A DNA stretch of 64,000 bases from Luscinia megarhynchos (taxonomy: Eukaryota > Chordata > Aves > Passeriformes > Turdidae): positions 6,946,655 through 7,010,654 of the forward strand of contig CM067588.1 of assembly GCA_034336665.1 (NCBI GenBank), written 5' to 3'. How positions within the stretch are numbered: position 1 is the first letter of the stretch; each line of letters begins with the position of its first letter. This document shows positions 1 through 12,335 of the stretch, in pieces. Made by a program: the position numbers and the translations under genes. The notes beneath the pieces are model-generated. The model had not been told where the DNA came from, did no database searches, and saw nothing but the letters and a program-made list of their open reading frames with translations.

Positions 1-1872
1 TTTCCCTGGCAGGGTATTTTCCTGCATCCTGGCCAGTGCAACACATGACCATCACGAGCAGCTCCAAGCCACCCGCCACCCCAACAAAGGAATCATTGAC
101 AAGACGCTGCCCCTGGCACGTCCACAGCTGAACTATGCCCAGGAGCCAGAGCCTGTTTCTTCTGATTGCCCCTCTGGGACTCACCAGGATCAGCCCCTAT
201 CTATGGTCTCTGGCTGCAGGCAGATCCCTGGGCCAACACACATCTGTGGGCACCCACCTGGGACCAGCAGCCACAGAGGGAACTGCCAGGCTCCACAGAG
301 ACTCCCAATGCAGTCTGGTCTCTCGGAGCACAGAGCAGCCCACCCACCCACCACGAGCACTGGGAATTGCTGAACACGCCCTCCCCACACAAGCTGCACA
401 CTGGAGTTTCCACCACCTCTAGCTTTGAGTCACACGGAGCTTTCACAGCCTTCAGTGAACCCTAAAGCAACCACACTGATTTATCCAAAACATTTTTGAA
501 AGCTGAAACTACCAGGTGTTGGCTATAAAAGCTCCCAGCAAGGAATATAATCTACTTATGAGCACTAATTAAAACTACAGGCAATAAAAGCCATCCAAAG
601 CAAAGGCTGAGGGGGTTCTGATGAGGTGCTGGGGATTTCTCCCTCTTGTTCCTGATATATTTGTACACTGGTTTACTCTCCCACTGCTCCCAAGGAGCTC
701 AACTGCTTCAAAATGACTGTGGCTTGGTTCATTTATTTTTTCTTCCCCTACAAGCAACATTCCTCCTCCTGCGGGTGCTGAGGTGGCATCTCTCTGTAAA
801 ATAAAAGGCTTCTGGCAAGTTAGACATGACCTCTCTTGCATTGCTGAGGCACACCGAAAAACCTCGGGCTGAACAAGGTTATGAGACCAAAGATTCCCAA
901 AGTCTGACACCAGAGAGTTTATACAAGGAGTTCTGCATGCCACAACACTTTCCCCTGACTCACTGAAAATCCTTATTAAGAAAGACCAGTTTTAGAAAGC
1001 TCATCCTTCAACTACATTAGGCTTCTTGACTATTTACTCCTTACCCCAACACAGAGGTAGTTTCAAACGAGCAAGAAAAAAAAAAACCATAAAGCACATA
1101 TAAAGCAGCCAGCCCAACTGGAAAGATCCCTCCATCCTGCAAAAAGGGAAATTAAAAAAAAAACCAAAACAACAAGAATGCATAGTTATGACATTGTCAG
1201 CTCCTTCAGTTTTGGAAGAGCTGCAACATGTAAGATGTGACTAGAAATCAAATTCACAGCTGCCAGGCAGCCAGCTACAGCTTGCCCTATTAGGAAATAA
1301 AATAACCGTATTTGCAGTAATTAAGACTGACGAGACCAAGTAATGACTGAGTATCACAACTGCTCCCTATAAAAGTCCTGACTAATCTGCAGGAATGGGT
1401 AGCCTACAGCCACCCTCCTCAGCAATAGTGAGAGCAGGAACTGAGGCAATGACGGTATCACCTCAAAAGAGATCCCCCAGGAGACTAAAGCCCTGCCATC
1501 TCCCAGGTCCCACCCACAAGCAGTTATCCTTTCTCCAAAGGGGCCCAGAACAGACTTTTAGTTACATAATGCAGTAAATTGCTGCACTTTTGAAAGCTCA
1601 GATTGGCAGGACTCCAGCACAGAAAGACAGAGGCTCACATTTATAATGAGCTGGAAATGCCCCTAAGTATTTTTGGGGCAAAGCCTTTATTGAAGTAGCT
1701 CACACTGCTCCTTTTTGGGGTCAGAGGAAGAGGGACATTCCCCCACCCAAGCAGAGGCCCTGACCAGGCACAACACACCTCTGCCTCTACTCACACATGC
1801 CTCCAGCTCAGGCTTCCCTACACGGGGCATGCACTCAGCTGCATCTGCTGCCCTTGGAGCTCACAAAGCCTT

Positions 1873-1950
1873 TCCCCTGGAGCAGGGCAGGCAGGGAGCC
1901 CAAGCTCCTGCTCCCCTGGAGCACGACAGGCAGGGAGCCCCGTAGCTTTC
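1873..1950. repeat. Imperfect 39-bp tandem duplication
   Basis: Two adjacent copies of a unit of about 39 bp begin with CCCCTGGAGCA and carry GGCAGGCAGGGAGCCC. The second copy has diverged at its 3' end. About 70 bp further on, around 2016-2047, a second small duplication repeats CTGGCATCTTAGGTGAA twice in tandem. Confidence 0.6.
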
Positions 1951-3035
1951 TCCCACAACCCATCATCAGCCTAGTGCCCACACAGGCTTGTGCTGCTGCC
2001 AGCAGAGGAACCTGGCATCTTAGGTGAATCTGGCATCTTAGGTGAAATCCACAGTGGCTCATCCCAGCCCTGCTGTCTTTGCTTTCTTCTTGGTCTTTCT
2101 TGCCCAGCTTTTGAGATGGACATAGCATTGTCCAGAGCAGGATCTCCACAGCAAAAAGATGTCTAGGGATGTCCCAGCTATCCAACACCCATTTGGGTCC
2201 CTTGTGCCTTTGTCAGCCAGACCCAGCCTTTGGCCTGGGAATACCACCACTGAAACACTCAGGCCAGGCAGGATGGGCACAAAGCTGACCCTTGCTAGCA
2301 ACACAGATCGCACTCCCCAAGGGACGCTCTTCCCTCAAGCCCCCAGCAGAAAGGGGATGCTGTTACCCAGGAGCCCATTCCCATCAGCCCAGCCCAAGAA
2401 TTAGCCACATCCACCCTTCCCAGCTCATCACAAGAGGCTCTTCCAGTGCTCAGCACAGGGCCATAAACATACATGGGACATTTGCTCAACATGGGGAGCT
2501 GGCAGGCCCTCGACATCCCTTCCGATGTCTGAAGCCAAACTGAGATCTCTTGCTGGGGCAATGAACGGACTGGCAATCACCAGCTGTTCACAGCCAGTGA
2601 CACTCTATAGCTTCAAGTTCAGCCTCTTTCTGGCCCGAAGTAAGATGCAATAGAGATTGTCATGAGGTGAGATACCACCTTCACCAGTTTTAAGCGGGTT
2701 TAGAGCATTATGCACAGAACTCTAATCTCAGCAGGCACCCACATCCCGGGTTTAACCTGGCAGCACACGGCCTACGTGACTCCCCAGCGCTTCCAAGGGC
2801 TCTGCACCAGGACAATAGTCAATTGAGGCCCTGCTCAGCCCCAGCCTTTGCTGCCAGGGTGAGCCAAGGTCAGCAGCACAGGCAGGGCTCGCTCAAGGCC
2901 AGCCGCCCGCACAGGCAAGCTCAAGGTTTTGGCCAGAAGCAGCCCAGCCCACTCAGTGCCTCTTCCCACCAGGGATGGCCAGCGCACTCGCAGACATGCC
3001 CCGGTCTGCCGGCCCGGTTTGCCAGCCCCGGCGCG

Positions 3036-3056
3036 CAGACAGACAGACAGACAGAC
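3036..3056. repeat. (CAGA)n microsatellite
   Basis: Five uninterrupted CAGA tetranucleotides lie in GC-rich sequence. No coding context was seen. Confidence 0.8.
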
Positions 3057-4097
3057 GCCAGGGGCACAGTGCTGGCAGCATGAGCCTCAGCCCACACAGG
3101 CACACATCACCCTGCCCACCCAGCGGGCACGACCACGGACTTCCCCTGACACTCACAAGTGCTCTCTGGTGGACACAGCCCCTCAGCCCCCAAAACGCTC
3201 CCAGCATGGCACAGGGCACAAAAGGATGCAAGCTGCCCTGCAAAGTGAGATGTTGGGATAGTTTGTTGGCAGCTTTGGGGGAAACCAAACAACCAGAGAG
3301 ATGAGCAGCTATTTCTGTCCACCAGAGAAGCTCCCATCTGGGGTTGTTGTTCCTGGTTGCTAACATCAGCAATGCTCAGTAAGGACTATGCATCTTACTG
3401 GTGTGAGAAAGCATGAAGTCAAGCTTAAGCAAATCCAAGGAAGAAAGCCTGGCTTATTTCTACACCAGAGCCTTGCTGCGGTCATGGCTCTTCTAGAGCC
3501 CTCTAATCCAAAACCCTGCAGCCAGAGGGATTGGCAGAGCAGTTACAAAAAGGCTACATGAAACAAGCAGCTCTTGCCCGTAGTCTGGGCTCCCATCAGC
3601 TTCAGCCCCCAGCACAGCACCTAGAGTCCCCTCTACCTGTCCCCCCCATCCCCAGTGAAAGGGATTCTCACAGCATCAGCTGCCAGCCAAGCCCCTACCC
3701 CAGGAAGGGACAGGGAGTGCTCAAGCCCCTGAACAGGGTTTCCCAGTCACACCCTGAGCACAAGCCATGCTCTGCCAGGACACAGAGCTGATCCTCCCTG
3801 CACCAGCGGTGCTCAGGGAACGCTCCCAGGACACCCTGTGCCCGGCCAGAAATCCTCAGAATGAGAAAAATGTAGTATGGAATAGCACCGGCATTCTTTC
3901 ATTAGAGACCCGCAATGCCAGCCAGAGACAGCTCCGGGTGTCTTGGCAAAGCAGGGGGCAGCAAAATCACAAAAAGTCACAGTGGTCACCAGCAAACAGA
4001 ACTGGCTGTCCCTTCCCTAAGGGCAGCAGTCTGACTTTTTATCCCAACCACTACCACATTATTGCCACCTTCGATACCTCAAACCACAGATGAGTAA

Positions 4098-4212
4098 GCA
4101 CCAGGATGGAGGTGGGACATGCACACCAAGGACCCAAAAGTACAAGGATGGAGGTCACACCAAGGACCCAGGAGTACACAGATGGAAGTGGGACACTCAC
4201 ACCGAGGACCCA
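4098..4212. repeat. Short minisatellite, about three diverged copies
   Basis: Three imperfect copies share the blocks GATGGAGGT / GATGGAAGTGGGACA followed by CACACCAAGGACCCA or CACACCGAGGACCCA. The unit length varies between roughly 35 and 50 bp through internal deletion. It has no evident function. Confidence 0.6.
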
Positions 4213-5779
4213 GCCCTAAAACTTGGACCAAGGCAGCAGTGGGATGGAGGCAGGAGAGGAAGTCACCAAGGGCCCAGTAGTACTCCGGTGATTGTTGTTT
4301 CAGTAATTAACTACAGCCCCACGTGGATTCTCCTTGGCTACAGAACAACTACTCTGCAGCAGCTCTAAGGACACAGTGAGTCATACCGATACCACCGGTG
4401 AGAAGCTCCCACTTTAAGAGTCTGGTATAGGCTGATTCCAGAGGAGGAAATGGGATAATGCCATAAAAGTGCAACAGTAGATTTGCACCACAAGGCTTAA
4501 TGGGATGCACCTCCCAAGCCTACGTGCAGCTTTTCAACTCCTCATAAAGGAGATATAAAATGACAGCATGAAAGTCACTGGGTATTTTCCACCTTAGCTG
4601 CCAGATAAATCAGGCCAACTGTGCCAAATAGGAGCCAAGAGAAAGCAGATGCGACCATTCACGCCCTTTCCAGGTAACACCTCCGGGAAGGGAACAATGT
4701 TTCACACCTTCCCAAGGGCTAGGACAGCCACAGGCACTTAAACCACTCTGGGGCAGGGAGATTTGCTATATGCTAGTAGAACTTGTTTGTAATTAGGAAG
4801 TCCATCACCCCAGCGGTTCATCTAAGATTAAGAAAATTCCTCCCCTATAAAGGCACTATCAGGAGCTTAGGGAGTTTCTTTACACCCAGCACACCGCAGC
4901 TGTTCCCTGCCCTGGCCCATTTCTCAGCACTGCTCCTTTCCTTACAGGCACAGCCAAGGAAACCTCAGTGCAAAGACACCTAGGAGAATCCAACAGCACT
5001 AAATTACCTCACTTAGCATGAAAATGGGATGCCTGTGCACCACAAAAAGACTTAAGGCTCACAGAAAGGCACAAAAATCAGAATCACTATACCTGCTTCC
5101 TTGTGATGCAACTAAGAAAATCCACCTTTTTTTCCTCAGAAGAAACTTAAAGCCGGAGAACACGAGTAACCATCGTGCAAAAGGCCAGGGTGTGAGCACT
5201 CAGACCACTTACTGTTTCAGGACACAAATCCTACCTCTCCTGCCACAGATACAATTCATAATTTCCTTCTGATTCTCCTGTTCGCACTCATCCCTTTTCC
5301 TGAGCTACCTTTGAAACCCTCCGGCGTTGTTCACTTTCATGATGAATTTGTGCACCCTTCATTTGCAGGACTCCTGCCCGACCTGCAACACTCACTGCAG
5401 CAGCATGTCAGTCCCACTGAGCTCTCCAAGCATCTCACCCTAGAGCCAGCAAACACCTGCCAGAGGCCACCAGGCTTCAAGCAGAGCAGACCTCAGGACC
5501 AGAGCTGGTAGGTGCTGGCTCCAGGAGCATTCTGACAGCCCCTTGCTGCCCAGCGAGCATAAGCTACCACCGGCCACCAGTAAACTCCAGCAGCCCCAGC
5601 CTCCTGCTGCTGGCCACCGCATCGCCTCGCCGGCTGAATGATCCACACGCCGAAGGGTGGATGCACGCCCCAAACATGTATGGGGCCATCGAGACCTTAC
5701 CATCACCTCCTCCCTGAGCAAGGCAGAAACCAGCACTAAAGGCGCCTTTCCTGGAGCCAGAGCACGGTTCCACAGTCTA

Positions 5780-7130
5780 CTGTGGCATCGCAGCCAGCAG
5801 GGGATCACGGCGATGAAGGACGCGGGTGAATGGGCGCCTGAGCACCTCGAATGCCCGAGGCCCAGCTCTGAGCACCTGCCGAGAGGAATCGCCTGAAGGC
5901 CGGTCCGAGCGGCACCGCGATGTAGCGACCCCACAGCCGGAGACCAACTTCCAGGACGTGGTTCCCACGCAGCTCCCCGCCTTTATCAAGAGCCAAACAC
6001 ACACAGCGATCACCTCTTGCCTGCGCCCCAGCGTTTATCAAGCGCCCTCAGATGGTGCGGAGATTCCCCCGCAGGCCCCACAAACACACTGGGGGAGCGG
6101 CCTGAGGGGCCGGGCAGGGGGAACGAGGAGCTCCCCGGCACAGGGAACCTCCACCTCGGGGCAGCTGGGCTACCCGGGCGCCCCGAGGCCAGCACCATTC
6201 ATCCCCACCGCTCGCCGCGAGAAGGAGGCCGGGGAGCCCCCGAGCCCCGGGCGCTACTGCCGGCGAGAGAGGGCCGAGAGCGGCGGGGCAGGGCGCTGAG
6301 GGATCCTCACCACGCGGCCGTACCGGAGCGAGAACAAAACATGGCTCCCCCTCAGTTCGGGGGCGGGGGAGACCGAAGCGGCGGTTCCAACACACCCAGA
6401 AACGCCGGAGTGGAACCAACCGGCCGCCGAACGGACCGGCTACGCGACCGACCACGGGGGCGGCCCCCAGCCTAAGAACTGCCCAGGACCATCACCGGTT
6501 CCAGGAGCTCTCAAGCCGGACCGGGAGCAGCGGCGCGGGGTAGCGCGGAGCCGCCGGAGTGCGCGGGCTCCGCAGAGCCGGGGGCCTGACCCCGAGCCCC
6601 CCTCCCCGCCCGCCCGTCCCGCCGCGCCACGTGCGCCGCCCGCACCTACCCGCGGGTGCCGCCGCCGCCGAGTGCGGCCGCCCCCGCCCCCGCCGTTATA
6701 AGGGCGGAGGGGCGCGGGGGGCGGGGCGTGCCCGGCCGAGCCCCGCCCCGCCCGCGCGCGCCGGGCCCCCGACCCCCGCCCGCCCCGCGCCCCGGGGCCG
6801 GCCCGCCGTGCGCCTCAGCACGTAGGGCCCGGCAGGACTGGGCTTGGGCCGCCCGGCCGGGAGGCCGCGCCGGATGACACTGACTTCCCCCGGCTTGTCC
6901 CGCGGAGTAACTCGGCGCAGGAGTTCCCCGCGCTGGGCAGGAACAGGGGTCCCCGTGCCCCTCGCTTCCGGGCCCTCGTCCCTGCCCGGGCTCCTGGACA
7001 CGCTCCCGAGAGTCCTGACCCCGCGCGTGCGATTCCTGGCCCTGCTCCCGGGGGCCCTGACCCCACTCCCGGCGCTCCTGGCCCCATTCCTGCCATACCT
7101 GGCCCTGCCCCCGGTGGTCCTGGACCCCTT
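5780..7130. promoter_or_regulatory. CpG island, probable promoter of an unidentified gene
   Basis: This stretch is very rich in C, G and CpG, with the densest core at about 6060-6880. It contains many GC boxes, a palindromic TTATAA element at 6697-6702, a CACGTG E-box at 6628-6633, and a YY1-like AACATGGCT at about 6337-6345. On the minus strand a good donor match (G|GTAGGT) ends at 6650, so a non-coding first exon transcribed leftward would be possible. In mammals SLC16A1 lies head-to-head with LRIG2, and its first exon is non-coding. That would fit, but no SLC16A1 coding exon is in the window. The direction of transcription cannot be decided from the sequence. Confidence 0.6.
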
Positions 7131-10100
7131 CGGGTGCAGAATGCTGCAAATTGCCTGTATTAAAACCTGTCAGCACTGACGATTTCACTTTTCTGTTGGC
7201 CACAACATTTCTTAGCGTCGTCGGCAGCTGTGCTCCCATGAAGATAAAAGGACACTCTTGCCAGGGGGGCCGTTTGTGGAGGATCGCAGTTATTTCAGCT
7301 GGGCCTTTGTGCCCAGGGCTGTGAAGGAGCTGCGTGCCCTCACCATTTCACTCAGTTCGGTTCTGCAGGGTGAAAGAGCCCCGGGCTCTGTGTGCCAAGC
7401 ACCTCGGTGTGTGGGAGAGGCGCTTGCTGGTAGCACGTTCCCATCCCCAGCAGAGCTCCTTATCTCTGGATGCAAACCAGCCTGTGGCAGCCGTGCATCC
7501 CCACATGGCCCAAGGCCTGCACAAAGGGACTGGTACCTACGAGTGTTTTTCTCCAGCTGCTGTCTCCCAAAGCCTAATGATGCTACTTGACTCTGGATCA
7601 CACGTCGAATGCTCTAATTTTTTTTTTACAGCCGAAAGAAGAGTGGTGTAGTTCAACTGTGAGTCAAGGAAGGAAAAGAAGGGAATAAACAGTGACACTC
7701 TACAGATGGAGACAGAGCAGCTGTGAAGAGGTGCGAGCGCTTCCATATCAAAGGAACCACTGCTCCTCCATCAGAGCAAGCATGGTCACGGGTGTACTCT
7801 GAGCGTGTTGAGGCAGTGAATGGACCAGGTGCACTCAATAAAAGGCCAGGCACTACAGGTAACGCTTTCACCCACTTCTGAGGTGAGACGCCATAACCCA
7901 AAGAGTGAGTGGGTGGGAGGATCTCTTGATCCATCTGTTCCTGTGTGACTGAGCAGGGAGAGGCCTGCGCTCTGTTTTGCTTAGACAACAAGATAAATAA
8001 CAATTCAAAGGGGCAATTTTGGATCAAACTCGAAATGCCACTTGGCTCTGCTGTTAAGAGCCTACCTAGGCTCGAGTGCTCTGCTCCACTGGGGATGAGC
8101 AGTTGGAAGCGCTGCGGAGAATCCCAGGTGGGACATGGTCTTCCTTTGAGAAGACCCCATGCTGCTGGGATGAATGAAGCCAGAGAGCATGTCCTTCATC
8201 TGGTACTGTTGTGCAACGCCTCAGTGTGTGGGTTTTAGAGTAATATGCAAAACAAGAGGTTGGGGATGGCAGAGCTCAAGTGAGTAGGGAGCTGCCAGAG
8301 GAGTGACAGGCTGGAGGGCAGGTGAGAAGCTGCAGAACATCTCTGCTGTTCCTGTTCTCCATCTTACTGAAAATGGAAAGGAGCTCTCCCTCCTCTGTGC
8401 TGCTGCATTTTTGTTTCCTTTAAAAGACGGATTTAATATTAATCCTGTTAGGAATTTTTTTCTTGTGAGGAAAACAGGAGATTGTTTCAGGATATTGGGC
8501 AACAAAGCTGTCCTTGAAAAGCAACACTAAGCAGCCTGGTAGTCCTGCTTTTGACTGCATTTGTGGTGGACACTAATCAAGGTCAGCATCCGGGACAGCC
8601 AAACCATTTCATTTCCAGAATGTGCGAGAGGCCTCAGCAGAGCAATACAAACTCAGGTTTTCTGTGCTCCACTGTAAACACTAAGGACCTCTAGTAATCT
8701 CAAAACATAATCATTAGTTCTAATTTCTGTTGGAATTAATGTCTCTAGCAGATGTAGAAGTCTAGTCCTCATCTGTCATGAATACACGTCCTGCTTGATA
8801 AGAGAAGTAACAACATGAGTCCAAATCCAGGAATTATTGGAAATCTCTTGGGAAGGTCTGTTCTATTGAGATATCCATCCTAGTTTCCTGACTAGGCTTT
8901 GGAAAAGGGTTTTCTGAACTTTTGGATTGACATTTGACTTCAACAAAGCTTCCAGGCTCTAAGTTTACCCCATGACAATGGAAGCAGAGTCGAAGGCACC
9001 AGATCACTGTCCTCACAGAATGTGCAAGTTCTCCTCCATGGATGATAGATGTATGACATTGTTCAGGGGTATATTGGTGTAACAGCCTCTGTCATTGTTT
9101 AGAAAATAATCTGCCTTAGTAAAAAAGGGCCTGCTAAGATGTTCAAAATGGCCACTAACACCATGGAAGACTTCTGTGGTTGTGTTCATTTTTATGCTCA
9201 TTTAGGTCAACACTTTTAACCTGTCTGGGCTCCCATTGCTACTCTGTTGCCCCCTGTGTCAGGCTCACACACACATCCCCCACTGATGCGCTCAACAAGG
9301 TTGTGTGTCCCCGAAGATCCCCCTTGGATCCTGACACTTGTGGCCATGTCAGAGAAACTTGCATTTGCCAGTATGAAGAGCCCTACACTTGTTGCCTAGT
9401 GGCAGTGGAGATAATTCCTTATCAAAATTGGCTGTTGGGGCACCGTGTGACAAGTGAGTGGTGAGACAGACAGTGATTTGGGTCATGAGATGATGTGAGG
9501 CCAGCAGAAAGAGGATAATCTCATGTGGTCTTTCTCAGGAGCCCTGACCAAAAGAGACTGCCACCTCCTGTGAGATCCAGGGGAAAAAGAGTGAGTAGGA
9601 TGGTGTGGGGTGGTGGCAGTCAGAGACAAGTGGCAGCAAGTCAGCTGGTCCTGCTGTTCCAGATGGGAAGAGGGTAACTGTGCCCTGTAGAGAGCTTTGC
9701 CTGCTGCGTTTGCTTTGAACTGGCTTTGCTGCATCCTGCCTAAGAAAGAGAAGGCTGTGCTGGCTCCAGTTGCATCCTGGCAGCTGCCGCTCCTCCTCTT
9801 TGCTGCCAGAAGAAGCATCCTCTCCTTGGAGAGCTTGCCTAGAAATAAGGGATCCTTGACCACACGGAGACCACATGGCAAAAGTTGAGATTTGAGATTT
9901 GAGTTGTAGTCCTCCCTTGTCCCTTGCACTGTGCCTCTTCCTCATGCTCTGGGTTAAGAGCTCCCTGGTTCTGTTCAATGGGCCCCTCATGCTGCAACCT
10001 GCACAAGCACATCACCTTTTGCCAATGAACTTACCTGGCACAAGAAATAGTATCTCTGTTCCTCCTGCCCCTCCATTCCTGGGCCAGAAGAAATTGAGGC

Positions 10101-12200
10101 TGTTCAATGTTCTTTTTCCAATAGCAATTCAATGCTCTGTGAGGACTCACTCATGAGGGTCTCTGCTTTCTCTTCAAGGACTGTGTGGGCTGCTGTTCTT
10201 CCCATATGATTGCTGTCCCATATGTTCCCAGTGCAGTGACTTGTTCTTTCCACTTTTCTCCTTCCTTGTTTCCCAAGTGCTGGCTGCCTGACAAGCACAT
10301 CTTGGCAGCACCAGTCCTCACTCAAGCAGGTAACTCATCCTTTGGGGTCTGTAGCCAGTGCTGCCAGTGCATCCATGCAGGCAGGGGAAGGGGCTGGTGT
10401 TTCTTCTAGCACGAGGAGCTTGGTGGGTGAATATCACCCCAGGGAGTGACAGCCCACTGGAATGGAGCATCACCATGGAGGAGACACAGAGGGGGTGCTG
10501 CTGGATGAACACCTAACTGCATCCCAGCCACACTATTGTTGTCTTCAAGCTGGGGTCACCCAAACCAGTCTGACCAGCACAAGATCCTGTTCTGCTACAT
10601 ACACCAGACACTGGGATCATCTTTATCCCAAAGCTTTCTGGCAGAGCTGGGGACCCCTGAGGGAAGAGGCGAGGGTACTGGGTTAGGCACAGTGGTGGGT
10701 GTACTTCTTGCTGTGTCCAGCTCTCCCGTGGGATCTCCACTGTCCCAGAACATGCTGTTTTAATGACTCTATTCCTGTTCTTGGGGTGGGGAGGAAAAGG
10801 TGGGGGCTCAGCAAATAATTTAACCATATCCTGCACCAAATAACTTCATATGTCAATAACACTCATTTGAAATGCTCACCTGCATTTCATTCTCCATTTT
10901 ATCCCTGCCCAGAGAAGCTGTTTCCTCCTGGTTTCAGCCTGCCCTGCATGATCCCTGGCTGTCAAGAGGTTGGTGGCGTTCCTAGCCATGTCTCTTGATC
11001 TCCAAACAGGCTTCAGCACCTCTCCCTCTCCACACAACACATCTTTAGGATCAGTTTCCACTGCTGATGGAATTTGTTGACTGGGCTGCTTCTGAGAGGA
11101 TGCTACCTTCAGTGTGCTGGTAGTATCACCATGGGGATGAGCTGGAACTTTGGGCTGTGCTCCAGTTCTGTTTCTCCTTTGCAGCATCTATAGCAGCTGT
11201 TTTCTTGGGATATTGCACAAAGCCAGGCTTCTCTCTGTAGTACTTGACATTTTTGGTCCTGCATCATCTCGGGGGAGCTTGGCCATCAATAACGGAAAGA
11301 GAGAGAAAGGTGGTACCCACACCCCACTGCAGCAACACCCCAGCCTGGGCAGCTGCCTGTCTCTTCAAATGCCTAGCCCCTAGCCCACCAGGCTGCGTGG
11401 AGGTGAGCAGGGGAGACAGGAGAGCCAGCACGGGCAGTTTCTTCCTGGCTGAGTGTGTCACTGTTTCATCTTCCCCTTGCTGGCAGGGTCCAGTGGCAGG
11501 ATGGCCACGGCGTGCTCTCATCCCACACTGTGAGCACACAATCTATTGTGTGCATGTGTAAATATGTATTTGTGCTGCCTTTTTCCAAAAGCCCTCTTGT
11601 TCTCTTCCCAAAGAGCCTGGACTGACAATGTCAGGAAAACCTCTGTCCCCCGGCTTTGTTTGGCTGTGCTTGTTTGTAGGAAAGATCCCCGGAGAGGAGC
11701 TCACGGCTGCCCCAACACGGGGCATGCCCCGACCCAGACTTGCTGCAGAAGGGGAGCAGGCTCCAGCTCTGAGCAGGGAGAACACCCTGCAGGCTCTGCT
11801 CCCTCCTAGGGCCCAGCCCAGCATCATTTTTCACCCTGGGCAAAAGGGAGCAAGAAGCAGTGCCCATGGCTGGCTCGCTTGGAGGCAGCTCTTTCTGAAG
11901 TGGGTCAGGTGCCCTCCCTGCACAAACACAGGCCTAAGTCCAGCACCACCAAAGTACACTGACACTGGAGGCAGCCCTTGCCCCAGAACAGGTTTTGGGG
12001 ACTTTGCCTTTTGCTACCACAGAGATGGGATTTCATGCCCTGCCAGTAGTGAAGCTTAGGTCAAGATGCAGCTGGCTTGTCCTTGGGAAGCTGCTGCTTC
12101 ACTGCCACATCCACCACTTGTCAGCACCTTCCTCCCACCCCATCCCACTAGCATGGTCTCCCCACTCTGCCCACCCACCCTACTTGCTCTGCCTGTTCTG
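7130..12200. other. Intergenic stretch without recognisable gene
   Basis: No coding exon, RNA gene or clear repeat family was recognised. Base composition is mixed. AATAAA hexamers occur at about 7684 and 7849, but no transcript end can be supported. A non-coding RNA starting from the CpG island to the left and running rightward could lie here, but nothing in the sequence shows it. Confidence 0.4.
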
Positions 12201-12204
12201 CAGG

Positions 12205-12335
12205 TCATCACAGAATCACAGAAACATTCCGGTTGGAAGGGGTCTTACACACAATTTCATTCCCACACCTCCCCACAACAGGCAGAGATGCCACACACTA
12301 GATCAGGTCCTACTCTTCTCTCTGAAAAAGTGTTG
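12205..12335 (-). mobile_element. CR1 LINE 3' fragment
   Basis: The stretch opens with TCATCACAGAATCACAGAA and GGTTGGAAGGGGTC. This is the reverse complement of the conserved CR1 3' tail followed by inner 3' sequence. It is short, 5'-truncated and non-coding, as is usual for this family. Confidence 0.75.

Larger units (their letters stand above)
1..5780. other. Non-coding stretch left of the first CpG island
   Basis: I see no exon with recognisable homology, no transposon coding region and no RNA gene here. Open frames are short and unlike any family I know. If the CpG island to the right is the 5' end of a leftward gene such as SLC16A1, this stretch would be its first intron; that is inference from mammalian gene order only. 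Small tandem duplications are listed separately. Confidence 0.4.

Noticed and set aside
1..6650. SLC16A1 coding exons on the minus strand
   Set aside because: I looked for the conserved MCT start region on the minus strand and saw nothing similar; only a synteny-based possibility of a non-coding exon remains.
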